Source: Toxorhynchites rutilus septentrionalis
Taxonomy: Eukaryota > Arthropoda > Insecta > Diptera > Culicidae
Length of the DNA: 64,000 nucleotides
Assembly: GCF_029784135.1 (NCBI RefSeq)
Contig: NC_073746.1
Coordinates: forward strand, 167,630,825 to 167,694,824
Reading direction: 5' to 3'
The translations under genes were made by a program, and so were the position numbers. The notes under the pieces were generated by a model. That model had not been told where the DNA came from and did no database searches. It was given only the letters and a program-made list of their open reading frames with translations. How positions within the stretch are numbered: position 1 is the stretch's first letter; every line of letters begins with the position of its first letter. Below, in pieces: positions 40,401 to 48,620 of the stretch.

Positions 40401-43400
40401 TTAGATAAATTATGACACAATGGCATTCACGAAAGTGATAAGTGATGAGAATTATCATCAACGTTCTGTCCCGCTTAATCACTTTTAGACAGCACAGCTT
40501 CTAGCACAGAGTTTTAGAAAATAAAAATGCCCATGTTGCACAGAAATTTTATTTCATTCAAAATTGAAGAAAATTGGTTTGTTGTCATGTGATGATAAAC
40601 CTTGCCAATGTATTGCCAATTACTTTAAATAAAAAGGTTTTGAAAAAAAGTTATGAGCACGTATCTATTCTGATATTTCTAGGTGGGTCAAAGATTGTCC
40701 CACCATGCATTATTACGCATCAAAAAGGTGGGACATTTTTAATACCACCGTGTCCCAAGTTTTAACAGGTGTTGAAGACGGCAATGAGCTGTTATTCTCA
40801 GAAGATTTATCTCAAGATATGTTTGTATGATGATTTTGATTTTACTGTTTTTTATCTGTCTGTTTACATTTCAAGAACTCCTAAATGATCGGACTTGAAA
40901 CTCGGGTCTAAAAAGGTCGCGATCAGATAATTTTGATTTTCTTCTAAATAGTTGAAACGACCTCTTCAGCGTTTAAAGATGTTTTCATACGAAGTATGTT
41001 CGGTGTTCTTTGTGCAGTCTCGACCTTATCCAAATACTTTTTTGGTGAACTAACAGTTGTTAAATCTTCAAATTAGTGAATGTGTCGCCGATCATAACAA
41101 TTTCGATTTGTGGTGAAGTAAGTGTACCCCCTCTCTCAGACTATCATCCCTGAAGACAGTTCTAAGTTTGTTCTCAATCTCAATGAAAATAGTTAATTGC
41201 TGATTGCATGTAACTCTTACTCGGTCAGTATTAGAATTATCTCAATACACTTACAAAAATCTACTTATTATAGTATAAAACCATTACCAGAAAAAAACTG
41301 TTCCAAATTCCTTGTAGAAAACATGATACACTATTAAATAGGATTTTTTTTTCAACTAGCAATAATCGCACCTCGATAAAAGCTCATTGGCTACGATATC
41401 GCCACTGTGCAAAACTAAATACGATATTAGTTCTAAACCAAAAAAAAATATTTTCGTTCAAATTTGTTATTTTAAATGTGTGTATTTCTTTCTAACATAA
41501 AACGCTTTATTTGCTCCATGTCACATGCCGTTTCTCTTAATTTTGTATTTTCTAATAAAGAGCCGAATATCCGGCTATCCGCCCTCGAAGCTGACCAGAT
41601 ATTTGGTATTCGGTCAAACCACTACTCGTTTCATCACTAACTTACACATCGTCACTCAATAGCCTTTCGCCTTTCAATATGCTGCAAACTCGTGTAGACT
41701 GGAAACAGTGCTACTCTCTGTTCATGCTCAATAAAAATAATATCACTTCACCTTCATAAAGTCTCGTTTCGCTTCACGTTCATTTCTTGCATTCTTCATA
41801 CCGAAGCGAAATTATCTAATCGTCAAATGAAAATGGATGGTTTTTATATCGAATGAAAGTGTCTTATTTCGAATGAGAATTTCTTTGGAGCTCAAACCGT
41901 ATTCCCTGAATCTAATGAACATGACGATGTGAAAGAATGGGTAGTATACTAGCAGGCGTAATCAGTTGTCGATGCCGGTTGTGAAACTAATATGGCATCA
42001 TATGCCTTTTTTAATTCCACTTTTTTTTTGAAAGACGGTCCGGGAAAATCTGGTTTGGAGAAATGAAATCGAATGAAACTTTCAGTTGAAAGCAGTTGTG
42101 AAATTGAAAGCGCCATAAAGCCCATTCAAATGGTAATGAATAGGACACTTTCAATCGTCAAGTGGAGGCGTTTGGTTTCGAATACAAAGGAAACGACAGC
42201 AAATCGCAAAAAGGAATTGAAGAATCGATGTTTCAGTTTGAGTAGTGGATACACACAATCGAAATCGAAATTGACTGAAGAGAGTAAGGAAGAAGTAAAA
42301 AAGTCATTTTCATCTTTTGGTTTCGAAATTGTCAAGTCCTGCTCACTGACAAATTTTCAGAAGGCATGAAGAATTATTATGGAACTAGCTTTCGAGGATA
42401 ATCAAGGCTCTTCTTCTTGGATGGCATTAACGTTCCCAGTGGAACTTTCAAGGCTCTACTGTAGATAAATTTCCTATCGAACTAGGTGCATCTGAATAAG
42501 TATAGTTTTAAAGTGTTATGGCCATTTCAACAATGACTAAATTTTGCTACTTTCGTTCTTCTTGTCCTCTGTATGTGTAGATTCTTTCCTTATTCAAGTA
42601 GTGCAGTAACATTCTCCAAAAAATACTCTTTTCTGATACGACAAAGATGTCATATCATTTCAAACTATTGAAATCCATTACATTTTATGCAATTTGATAA
42701 GATTACGAAAACGCTTGCATTGGGAAAAGTTGTTCATCAAGAAGGATATCTATAAGGATCACATTGAAAGAAATTGGATATTGAACCCTTTTTCTACGAG
42801 CATCGTCTATAGACGACAATCAGGGTGATACTGCCCATTGACAACACCAGCGCGATATGCATACTTTTCGGCGCAGTGCTCCGTACAGTGGTAGCACTTC
42901 GACGGAGCACACTGCCGTATTGAAAGGGTTAATATATTGTTCAAATATTGATCAACAAAAGGATCGTCAGCACAACTCATCATCAACGGCACCATCGACA
43001 AGATAAGTCCAAATTGCGATAATAGAACTGATATTTAAAGAAAAAAAAGTCGCTCTTCAACTAACATTAGAACTCGTTATTCCAGATGCATCCAAAAATA
43101 TGGCAAATTAGCAATAAATCTGGCAATCACCACACTACTCTAAATCTCACGATACCCGGAAATGGCTGACCTTTTCCCACAAATGTTTGAGAAATATGCA
43201 TCTATGGGTATTATTTGCGTGTATTAAACTGAGATTGTTTGGAGCAGTGACAGAGAACAATTTCCGTCACTAGTTAAAGCATCTGGAATAAATTAGCAAT
43301 ACCAATGCTTTATAAGTTTGTTATCAAAATGCCATGGCAATCGGCTTTGTAGGACCATTAACTCTTTCGCTACGAGCGTCGTCTATAGACGACATCCGAC

Positions 43401-43649
43401 AATTGCAAACTAAAATAGCACGTAAAAGTAACATACAAATAAATTCTTACCCTGCTTCAGCACATTCAGCCAGCTGGTTACAATTTTCTTGTGATTCGCT
43501 CTACGCTGTAAGCACCATGCCGAAAGCTGCTGGATGCTATCCTGAGTGTCCTTAAGATCGCGCAGCCGTTGCTCGAATCCTGGCACATCAAACTCTCCGG
43601 TCGGTCCAACTCCTCCCACAGTGCCTGTCACTGTTTTCGTTTTCGACAT
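21453..43649 (-). CDS. RPRD2-like CID-domain RNA polymerase II CTD-binding protein (whole gene, 8 coding exons)
   Basis: Coding exons, in order, are 43649-43451, 38685-38182, 38130-37955, 37892-37646, 37524-37001, 36943-36251, 35871-35727 and 22441-21453, joining to 3477 nt (1158 aa). All introns have GT-AG ends and all phases match. Residues about 20-142 form a CID (CTD-interacting domain) with the motif LANDVIQ and the run KILRIFKIWEQREIYND. Residues about 215-320 look like the RPRD coiled coil. The rest is low complexity: poly-Pro, a run of nine Asp, poly-Ser, poly-Gln and an RGG/GN-rich tail. RPRD proteins bind the phosphorylated Pol II C-terminal domain in the nucleus and help dephosphorylation and termination. 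The length and long tail fit RPRD2 better than the roughly 320-aa RPRD1A/B. The ATG at 43649 has a purine at -3. The family call is firm; paralogue and function are inferred. Confidence 0.93.
23480..24173 (-). mobile_element. Helitron-like element
   Basis: Read on the minus strand it starts A^TCTATATAAATAAAAATG (24173) and ends GGGTCAGCTAG^T (23480), with a short GACGAA/TTCGTC-type hairpin just before the end. It has internal copies of the start motif (for example near 23880) and no helicase, so it is nonautonomous. Confidence 0.75.
24268..24448. mobile_element. 181-bp MITE with GGGTGTTCAATAA inverted ends
   Basis: The left end CAGGGTGTTCAATAATTTCG and the right end (reverse strand) CTGAGGGTGTTCAATAAGTT match over about 25 bp. 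Such ends are common in mariner-type MITEs. The target duplication is unclear. Confidence 0.7.
24687..26445. mobile_element. 1.76-kb noncoding DNA element, family GGGCCTGATCACG (copy 2)
   Basis: Direct-orientation copy of 17203-18930, with the same inverted ends and AAT on both sides (24684-24686 and 26446-26448). It lies in intron 7. Confidence 0.85.
26480..27510. mobile_element. DNA element of the GCGGGAC family (copy 1)
   Basis: The left end is TGACCAGATGGTCAGAGGTC, then TAACGCGGGACA. The right end TGCGGGACATTTTGTTGAAA is missing its last 30 bp or so compared with the 45945 end of copy 2. The internal minus ORF (27034-27282) matches the ORF at 46210-46416 in copy 2 but no family I know. 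Confidence 0.6.
27451..27813 (+). CDS. Unidentified ORF or exon relic, Cys/His-rich
   Basis: The second half reads CQLGSYDCAVIETCSHCELK and then HCSLHDQSRFYFATDLKG, which has a protein-like composition. It is fused in frame to the end of the repeat on its left, so the start codon is not genuine. It may be an old exon or transposon fragment. No function is proposed. Confidence 0.2.
   Translation: MPNAGRNLMRDILLKCGTECVRVICLLHIDSKTFFNRFKIVSKTDYLKHKNLYTKGCQLGSYDCAVIETCSHCELKHCSLHDQSRFYFATDLKGASSENQIVPMTMDNATKYGMLDHELG
28140..30185 (+). mobile_element. Helitron-like composite, left part
   Basis: Tandem units of about 130-145 bp (GCCATACAAATGAAACACAA, CTCGAGAACTAATCAAGCAA) at 28170-28700 match those in the element at 44959-45641. 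A further start motif CTATATAAATAAAAATGG lies near 28915. The sequence up to about 30185 (ACTAGGAATTTTATAGTAAA) matches the 3' part of 58815-59791. The 3' end, CTAG^T, is displaced to 34444 by the LINE. Confidence 0.6.
30186..34197 (-). pseudogene. L1-clade non-LTR retrotransposon, nearly full length, inactive
   Basis: ORF1 starts at ATG 34197 and ends near 33130. It has an RRM-like stretch (VRVYDLPEDVSERKIVDFL), a CCHC knuckle (CRHCKEQAHTGISC, about 33690) and three stop codons. ORF2 starts at 33129. Its APE endonuclease blocks include IVCLQEVEND, VILTGDFNCVLR and SYTDHKAL. Reverse transcriptase blocks are SLGCDGIPREFYH, VRQGDPLSMHLFVLYLHPLV and AYADDISVIV (31270), with the catalytic YADD intact. 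A zinc finger CVHCGNRTAETLQHKFCVC follows near 30350. There is a frameshift near 32540, a stop at 31774 and frameshifts near 30890 and 30560. A T-run at about 30180 marks the poly(A) end. Confidence 0.9.
30312..33129 (-). pseudogene. L1-type ORF2 (endonuclease, reverse transcriptase, zf-RVT), broken
   Basis: The frame runs 33129-32540, then shifts to 32573-31774, stops once (RPI*LLNSDYKHL), continues 31772-30890, shifts to 30901-30560, and finally 30572-30312. The domain order APE endonuclease, reverse transcriptase, thumb (FIWRGTVARVPMMQL, an L1/Tx1 signature) and Cys/His finger is complete, so the insertion is relatively young. Confidence 0.85.
34370..34444 (+). mobile_element. Helitron-like element, 3' end displaced by the LINE
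   Basis: CTTAGTAAGAAAACGTG, then GGACGGGACGAAGTTTGCCG and GGTCAGCTAG^T, match the last 80 bp of 58815-59791. The stretch is separated from its body by the L1-type element. Confidence 0.65.
34659..35144 (+). repeat. Full-length tRNA-derived SINE with 10-bp target duplication
   Basis: AAGTCTACAG flanks it at 34649-34658 and 35145-35154. The head GTCTCCGTAGCCACATTGG carries an A-box-like motif, and GATCGTGAGTTCATAACTC a B-box-like one. The tail is GGGATAAAAAA. Its 3' half recurs at 1-231. The size (486 bp) is long for a SINE; I considered it Feilai-like but cannot confirm the name. Confidence 0.8.
35727..35871 (-). CDS. RPRD2-like exon 7: short linker
   Basis: A small 145-nt exon after a good acceptor (TTTTCTTCTATCAG), encoding QNFERENFDLSKPPTVLMSN and then a Ser/Thr/Pro stretch. 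It ends in phase 1 before GTAAGT and matches the phase of exon 8, 13.3 kb away. Confidence 0.85.
35918..36206. repeat. 289-bp retroposon with a perfect 23-bp target duplication, in intron 6
   Basis: The 23-bp sequence beginning ATCAATCAGAAGAATTCAAC occurs at 35895-35917 and 36207-36229. One end is TGAGCTTAAACTTGAGCTTG, the other CCATGATAATCACTAGGG on the minus strand. Long target duplications point to target-primed reverse transcription. No A/B boxes were clear. Confidence 0.75.
36251..36943 (-). CDS. RPRD2-like exon 6: acidic and Ser/Thr-rich segment
   Basis: The acceptor is TTTCATGCATAG. The exon has 231 codons in phase 0 at both ends. It contains DVDHR twice (QDVDHRQIPNMPIP and MDVDHRNLISLTG), a nine-Asp run after EDI, and poly-Ser. 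It ends LEIDDFL before GTAATA. The paired DVDHR motifs may be short binding motifs (inference). Confidence 0.88.
37001..37524 (-). CDS. RPRD2-like exon 5: Pro/Ser/Asn-rich linker
   Basis: The acceptor is ACCGACAG, with a weak polypyrimidine tract. The exon encodes about 175 residues rich in Ser, Pro, Gly and Asn, including a PPPPP run, and ends ...TWDGPH before GTAAGT. A slightly later AG at about 37512 would also keep phase, so the exact 5' border is not certain. Confidence 0.8.
37646..37892 (-). CDS. RPRD2-like exon 4: end of coiled coil
   Basis: The exon begins AYRNFGNRLKSMKKKLDEL, which joins in frame to VVAN of exon 3 as in other RPRD proteins, then becomes Pro/Ser/Asp-rich. The intron to exon 3 is 62 nt. 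The donor is G|GTTAG, phase 1. Confidence 0.9.
37955..38130 (-). CDS. RPRD2-like exon 3: coiled-coil start
   Basis: The exon reads ERSRVEDIEREIEENLVHYQ and onward, a charged heptad-like helix, and ends ...VKVVAN before GTAAGT. It is separated from exon 2 by a 51-nt intron that is itself in frame and open (see findings). Confidence 0.9.
38182..38685 (-). CDS. RPRD2-like exon 2: rest of CID and linker
   Basis: The acceptor ends in CTCTCCAG. The split codon makes Val 67, so LNVLKQ runs directly into VKVESRLTLFYLANDVIQ, a continuous CID helix. The exon completes the CID at about residue 142, then an Ala/Ser/Pro linker, and ends before GTAGGT at 38181. Confidence 0.92.
38753..39960 (-). pseudogene. 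mariner transposase relic, second copy, in intron 1
   Basis: It is the same family as 1849-3265: VPYELKPRDVERSFFTCEQL, VILQHDNARPHVANPTKTYL, LETLKWEVLFRPLYSPDIA, PSDYYLFR and ELPERWEKVVTSDGQYFEH. The DDD triad region is readable, but frameshifts at about 39200 and 39490 and a truncated N-terminus kill it. Confidence 0.9.
40318..41639. mobile_element. Nonautonomous hAT-like element, in intron 1
   Basis: The ends are CAGAGATGAAACG and TAGTGATGAAACG (reverse strand). Flanks ATTTACAC (40310-40317) and ACTTACAC (41640-41647) make an 8-bp duplication with one change. ATCCGG-rich subterminal repeats lie at both ends. No transposase was recognised in 1.3 kb. Confidence 0.75.
41640..42780. other. Intron 1 DNA, GAAA/TTTC-rich
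   Basis: AT-rich DNA with many GAAA motifs. The 98-codon plus ORF at 42073 is compositional. A 'GGCATTAACGTTCCCAGTGG' module near 42423 is shared with 10318. Confidence 0.35.
42785..42928. mobile_element. 144-bp piggyBac-like MITE
   Basis: The ends are TTGAACCCTTT (left) and TTAACCCTTTC (right, reverse strand), so the target is TTAA with one change on the left. It carries the palindrome TCGTCTATAGACGA at 42803-42816. It lies in intron 1. Confidence 0.6.
43358..43396. mobile_element. Solo terminus of the same TTAA element family
   Basis: TTAACTCTTTCGCTACGAGC is followed by a perfect 16-bp palindrome GTCGTCTATAGACGAC (43378-43393). It is the same end as at 42785. The rest of the element is absent, and it lies 54 bp from exon 1. 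Confidence 0.5.
43451..43649 (-). CDS. RPRD2-like exon 1: start codon and first half of the CID
   Basis: This exon encodes 66 residues plus one base (phase 1). It starts at ATG 43649 and ends before a strong GTAAG donor at 43450. The second half (FEQRLRDLKDTQDSIQQLSA, then a short stretch ending LNVLKQ) is the typical opening of an RPRD CID. Intron 1 runs about 4.8 kb to 38686 and is filled with transposable elements. Confidence 0.92.
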
Positions 43650-44160
43650 CTCCCGATGATATCAACTCTCTTCCAGTGAACAGAATTCCTTTGATCACAT
43701 TTATCTCGCTGGACTGAACCTGGACATTTCCCTCCAGATTAGCTAATCACTAACTGTCTGAGTTTATTTATATTCGGCCAGCTGAAGCTATAGTTCTAGT
43801 TCAAGGCTGTTCAACGCGGGAAACACGCATAGATCCTCTTTAAAGTATAAACAGAACTGCACTTTATAAAGGAGCTCCCGAGTTGCCATCCAGTTATTCA
43901 GCAAACACTTGAAGCAATCTATCCTTATCTCAGGGGCAACTTCCCGAAACCCACCAAAACTCACGTTGGTCCTGGAAATGGGCAGCGAACGCGGCAAATA
44001 AGAAAAACACTCACGCACACTCGCGTATTGGACACTAGTCGAAATGAAAACAAATAGTTTTCCACCTACTCGCCCGAGTGGAAATCGTTCGACTCGCGTT
44101 AATCAAACCCAGTTTTCACGCGCAAACCTTGCGCCACTCGTTACACTATATAATTTGATA
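43650..44160 (-). promoter_or_regulatory. Probable 5' UTR and promoter region of the RPRD2-like gene
   Basis: This is upstream DNA of the start codon. A TATATAA motif at 44145-44151 and a GC-richer stretch 43980-44130 could belong to a promoter. No start site can be proven; the ORFs here are short. Confidence 0.3.
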
Positions 44161-44399
44161 ATATCCTTGTTTTTAAACCATCTCCGGCACAATCGCGAAG
44201 AAAATTTTGCTCAAAAATCTGATGGCTGCAGCGAAAATGCTATCGAGCTGTCAAACATTACGCTAGGTTTGGCAAAACTACAACAAAATGAAGATGGCGC
44301 TTCGCTCAATATATTCTTGCACAACAGGGCAGTACTCTACGCGGCATTGCATGCTGCCCCGAGATTATTTTTTGACTTTACCGTTGCATAAAACCTGAG

Positions 44400-44950
44400 G
44401 CCAGGGTATGGGAGTACAGGCAAACCTTTTTTTGTGCGGGGGATAGGGACCGCAGAGAAAAAACTTCGAGGGGTTGTATCCGAGACACGACCGTTTAGGA
44501 CGTAGGACTACGCAATCTTTTTTTTTTAATTTTTTGGTTTATCATTTCGGATATTATTTGCGAATACCTCGAAATTCTAAAAATAACTCTTTAGTAAAAA
44601 GTTTCGGGGACCCTGAAAAGGCTATAGGGGAAACATTAAACACAAAACGAGCAGAATAAGCGACCTTTGTCATTTCGGGCCCAGAAAGATTTTGAGAATT
44701 TTCCTCAGAGGATATGCAATACTTATACGCTAGCGACAGCAGCTTACCTACTATGCAAGGTGGAGTTTACTTCGCACCAATATTCTCCTTTCGCTATCTC
44801 CCTACGTTGTTTCTATTCTAGCGGCTGCATAAGTTGCCCGTTATTGACAGTTCTGTTCGGGAAAGCACACAAATGAACAAAACAAATGTTTGGGGAAATG
44901 GGAATGCTTCCAATTTTCATCCATTTAAACTTTATACAGACTATGGGATT
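44400..44950. repeat. Repeat with GTGCGG hairpin and GACGTAGGACTACG motif
   Basis: TTTTTTTGTGCGGGGGATAG then GGACCGCAGAG (44426-44456), followed by GTATCCGAGACACGACCG and GACGTAGGACTACG (44499). It is related to 13196-13289 (reversed) and to 45770-45905. Confidence 0.45.
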
Positions 44951-44958
44951 GTAATGTA

Positions 44959-45641
44959 TCTATCTATATATATATAAAAATGGAGTGATGTCTGTCTGTC
45001 TGTCTGATTCTTATAGACTCGGAAACTACTGAACCGATCGACATGAAAATTGGTATGTAGGGGTTTTTGGGGCCGGGGAAGGTTTTCGTGATATTTTGAG
45101 ACCCCTCTCCCCTCTCTAAGGGGGGGCTGCCATACAAATGAAACACAAATTTCTGCACTACTCGGAAATTAACCAAGCAAACGAAACCAAAGTTGGCATG
45201 TGAAAGTTTTAGGGTGCAATAAATGTTTCTATGATGGTTAGACAGCCCTTCCCCCACTCAAAGGGGGGGCTGCCATACAAATGAAACACAAATTTCTGCA
45301 TTACTCGAGAATTAATCAAGCAAATGAAACCAAATTTGGCATGTGGAGGTTTTAGGATGCAATAAATGTTTCTATGGTGTTAAGATACTCCTTCCCCCTC
45401 TCTTAGAGGGGGCTGCCGTACAAATGAAACACAAATTTTTGCATTACCCGAGAATTAATCAAGCAAATTAAACCAAATTAGGCATATGGAAACTTTAGGG
45501 TGCAATGAATGTTTCTATGGTGGTTATATACCCCTCCCCCCTCTCTTAGGGGTGGCTGCCATACAAATAAAACACAAATTTCTGCATTACTCGAGAATTA
45601 ATCAAGTAAATGGGCGGGTCGAAGTTTGCCGGGTTAGCTAG
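44959..45641 (+). mobile_element. Complete Helitron-like element with about 143-bp internal tandem repeats
   Basis: It begins A^TCTATCTATATATATATAAA and ends GGGTTAGCTAG^T, inserted between A and T with no target duplication. Units starting GGGGGGCTGCCATACAAATG repeat at about 45121, 45265, 45408 and 45549. No protein is encoded. Confidence 0.8.
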
Positions 45642-45769
45642 TAGCATATAAAACAAATCTTAGAAAATTTCCGATTCGATTGGTATGCAAATTGTTAAAA
45701 TCCATTCTCAGCAAAAATAGTTATGAACGTTAACTTTATTTCATAAAAACGTGACCTATTTTCAGATTT

Positions 45770-45905
45770 GGCACCCTTAATGTAAGACGTAGTCCTACGT
45801 CAAAAATCGTGCAAAACTTCACCAGTAGCATTAAAAAATCGTGTTCGGTACACAATTTGAAAAAACTTTTTTTGTGCGGTAGATAGGGACCGCATAAAAA
45901 AAATT
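45770..45905. repeat. Repeat with GACGTAGTCCTACGTC and GTGCGGT hairpin
   Basis: GACGTAGTCCTACGTC lies at 45786-45801 and TTTTGTGCGGTAGATAGGGA then CCGCATAAAA at 45867-45900. It shares parts with 44400-44520 and 30095. Confidence 0.45.
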
Positions 45906-46429
45906 TCCCCAAAGAAAATAACTCAAATCAACGCCGTTCACTAAACTGACCAGACGTCCAGCGTTACGCGGGACAGTCCCGCATTTCAACAAAATGTCCC
46001 GCGTAAGATTCCGTCCCGCGAAACGCGTCGCATTTGGCAAAAGAAACGAAAATGTCCCGCGATATCAATATATTTCAATATCACAATTTGATCATGTTGA
46101 TTTACTTAAATGGATGAATCTCAAAAAAACTTTTATTTGGCAGACTGTTCAAGAGCGCTTCTAATGCATCCAAAGATTAATACGTTGAGCTGGATTCATC
46201 GCACCGACATTGGGCTTTTTGTTTAGAGAGTGTCAACTGGAAGCGACAGCAATACAATTGGAAAATGATTTTTATAAAAGTCCTCTATTGATCCGCAGGA
46301 ACCAACGTGAGTCAGACGAAAAGTTCATCTTTGGTTCCCTAGCTAGGTTAGGGCTTAACGTTTTAAATAAGCCGGAAAAACTAGTGTATATTCGACAGGA
46401 AGAGGCAGTTATTTGATGAAGTATCGTAA

Positions 46430-46860
46430 ATGAAGCGCTGAGCGGTCTTACGGAAGTTGGCCGGAACCTGAACCATGGCCGATGGGAAGATGTATATCGG
46501 CGTGTTATTTTACCTTTTCGTGGCTTTGGTGGTCATCTGTCTCTCTATTTTGGCCATTCGCCCAAAAGTTTTCTATCGAGCGCAGCTGAGGAATGTTGGG
46601 AAGGTTGGTGGTCTTCGCGACAATGTTTATCTCCAGCCGATCCATCCTCCATTAATTATTTGGCATAATGGGCTGATCCCAGGTTCGGCATAAAGACCGC
46701 ATCAGCTTCCCAACTCCGGCAAGCACTTCGTACTATATATTTCCCGTTTACCATATGACTCGAAAGAAGAGCAGCTTGGACATTCCCTGCACGTCTGTCA
46801 GAGAAGGACCTTCTTCGAGAACTTGATGTGAATGATATATTCGACGTCATCGCTTACCTG
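46430..46860 (-). pseudogene. Tc1/mariner-like transposase scrap
   Basis: The minus strand near 46560-46640 reads NLPNIPQLRSIENFWAN, the usual PQLRPIE-FWA block around the last catalytic acidic residue, then frames break. The plus-strand ORF at 46475 with a membrane-like stretch is its antisense shadow. Confidence 0.5.
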
Positions 46861-46913
46861 GGGAACGTAAAGTACCCGGTCCCCTGCCTCTGTTGAATTC
46901 TAGCATCAAGTAC

Positions 46914-47811
46914 CCCAGCAAACATTAAATCGCATAACAAGCGTATATACAACATCATATGCCCTAAAATTTGGTTGGCATATAATGCGCCTAACTGGCA
47001 TATGCATGCAAAAGTGGAGGCCATATACATACATGGCAAATGCTTACCGAATTTGTTTGGATGAATATGCAACTTTAACCGGCTATAATAGCGACTTTTG
47101 TCATACTCATATACGGTTTATTACAGATATAGAAAAAAAACAAATGGCGCAAAATATTTTCGTGAAATGTTTATTATAGCCTCACGAATCGCCATTTTTA
47201 TATATGAGTATTTATGCTTGTAGAAATAATAATTGTTTGATTGACTTGTGTTGGGAGTGGAATATGAATGTTTAAAATGGCACAGATTAATGTTTGGTGA
47301 AAACTGCTCCGATGTGGGTTCGAACTCCGGTCGTCTGGATTATCATCCACCAGCTATCTCGCGCGGCTATCTGAAATTTAATTCAACAGCGGTTGAAACT
47401 TTCGAGTGCATCAGAATTTCATTGACATTTCAACATGATGTAATATGTTCTTTGTTAGGATCTAATATTATTTACTGTTTCATGATTTTCTTCAGCATAC
47501 AACACGATTTGCTACAGTACTGAATCGATTTAAATTTTACGCTTATACGACACACAAACTGCATCAGCGTAATATACGCATATGATGCGGATCAAATATA
47601 TTTTACGACAATGTACATCATAAAATTGATGTTTGTTATACCGAATTGTGACTTAATTTGATAATGGTATATAAAATCGAGTGTTTGCATTTTATGCGAT
47701 TTCAAATATACACGATACATACTTTGATTGATATTATATGCGATTATGATTTATTCGGATTTCTTGTAAGACTTGGCACGTGCAAAATTATACGATTTAA
47801 TGTTTGCTGGG
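46914..47811. mobile_element. Inverted-repeat DNA element, family CCCAGC (copy B)
   Basis: It has the same ends as 9957-10875, in opposite orientation, with AC on both sides (46912-46913 and 47812-47813). Its interior differs near 47290-47400, where a tRNA-like stretch with B-box GAGTTCGAACCC sits on the minus strand. Confidence 0.85.
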
Positions 47812-47958
47812 ACGTCTCGTCTTTCATTATGAGTACGAAAAGAAGTTTTTCACTTCTTTCGCCGGAAAGAAGTTTTTCATCGGCACCTGAAGTTACTCCT
47901 TCTGGGTGAGTGCCTGCTGCTCAGATACTGCCGGTCGCGTCTGACGCTTCCGTATAAA

Positions 47959-48185
47959 CAGCCCTATTCTGTATTCCGGCGGATTTTCATTTCGTTCGAA
48001 ACCGTTATTTCATTCGAGTTATAATTTCGCGTTTCCTATTTCGAACGTTTTGCCCATTTAATGTTCAAAGAGAAACAGATCGAGCGAAATGCAAAAACAA
48101 CTCGAACTGAATACAGAATGGAATTTTATCCAGTCATTCGAAATATTTCGAATCGATCGAAATACTTAAAAAAAAAATAGGGGTG
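47959..48185. mobile_element. 227-bp MITE, AAA target duplication
   Basis: Second copy of 2181-2399: the ends are CAGCCCTATTCTGTATTCCG and CACCCCTATTTT (reverse strand). AAA lies on both sides (47956-47958 and 48186-48188). Confidence 0.75.
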
Positions 48186-48620
48186 AAAAATGTCCATTTT
48201 GGCCAGATTCTCCTCCACCGTTTGGACGGTTGTTTCGATCTCCCGGCTTAAGGAGCGGCAAAGTGATGATATTGAAAATACCAGATCGGCTATATCTGGC
48301 GAACACAAAGTGCCTCAGGATGTCCAACTCCTTCGCTGTGGGGTGGAGCTAATGGAAAAATCATCAAGTTGATTGACAGTGCTGCTGCTGTGAATCAACA
48401 GCCTTGAATCATTTTTGTTGTAGACTTAATAAACGTAAGATTTAAAGAAAATTTGTTCCTATAAATTATCTTTCATCGCCATCCGAAATAAGTCCATTTT
48501 TTTGAATGCATACGTTAACACTAAAATCGATGAAAAATGAATTGGAATTTTCGAGCATTCCATTCGGTAATTTGAAGAAAATTGTAGATTTTGAATCGTG
48601 CTTGCCACATTTCTCGGCAA

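Larger units (their letters stand above)
45945..48620. mobile_element. GCGGGAC-family element, copy 2, split by a nest of insertions
   Basis: 45945-46426 and 48209-48620 are the reverse complement of 27510-27090 and 27090-26520. The left end is CTGACCAGACGTCCAGCGTT and then ACGCGGGACA. The 1.8-kb middle holds a transposase relic, the CCCAGC element copy B and a MITE. Confidence 0.65.

Noticed and set aside
42073..42369. 98-codon plus ORF in intron 1
   Set aside because: Driven by GAAA-rich composition; it looks like no known protein and lies in an intron.
44959..45641. CRISPR-like array
   Set aside because: The repeated units are about 143 bp, contiguous and AT-rich inside a Helitron-like element; there are no short repeats with unique spacers.
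46475..46693. 72-codon plus ORF with a membrane-like helix
   Set aside because: The opposite strand carries the transposase motif PQLRSIENFWA; the hydrophobic stretch is its complement.
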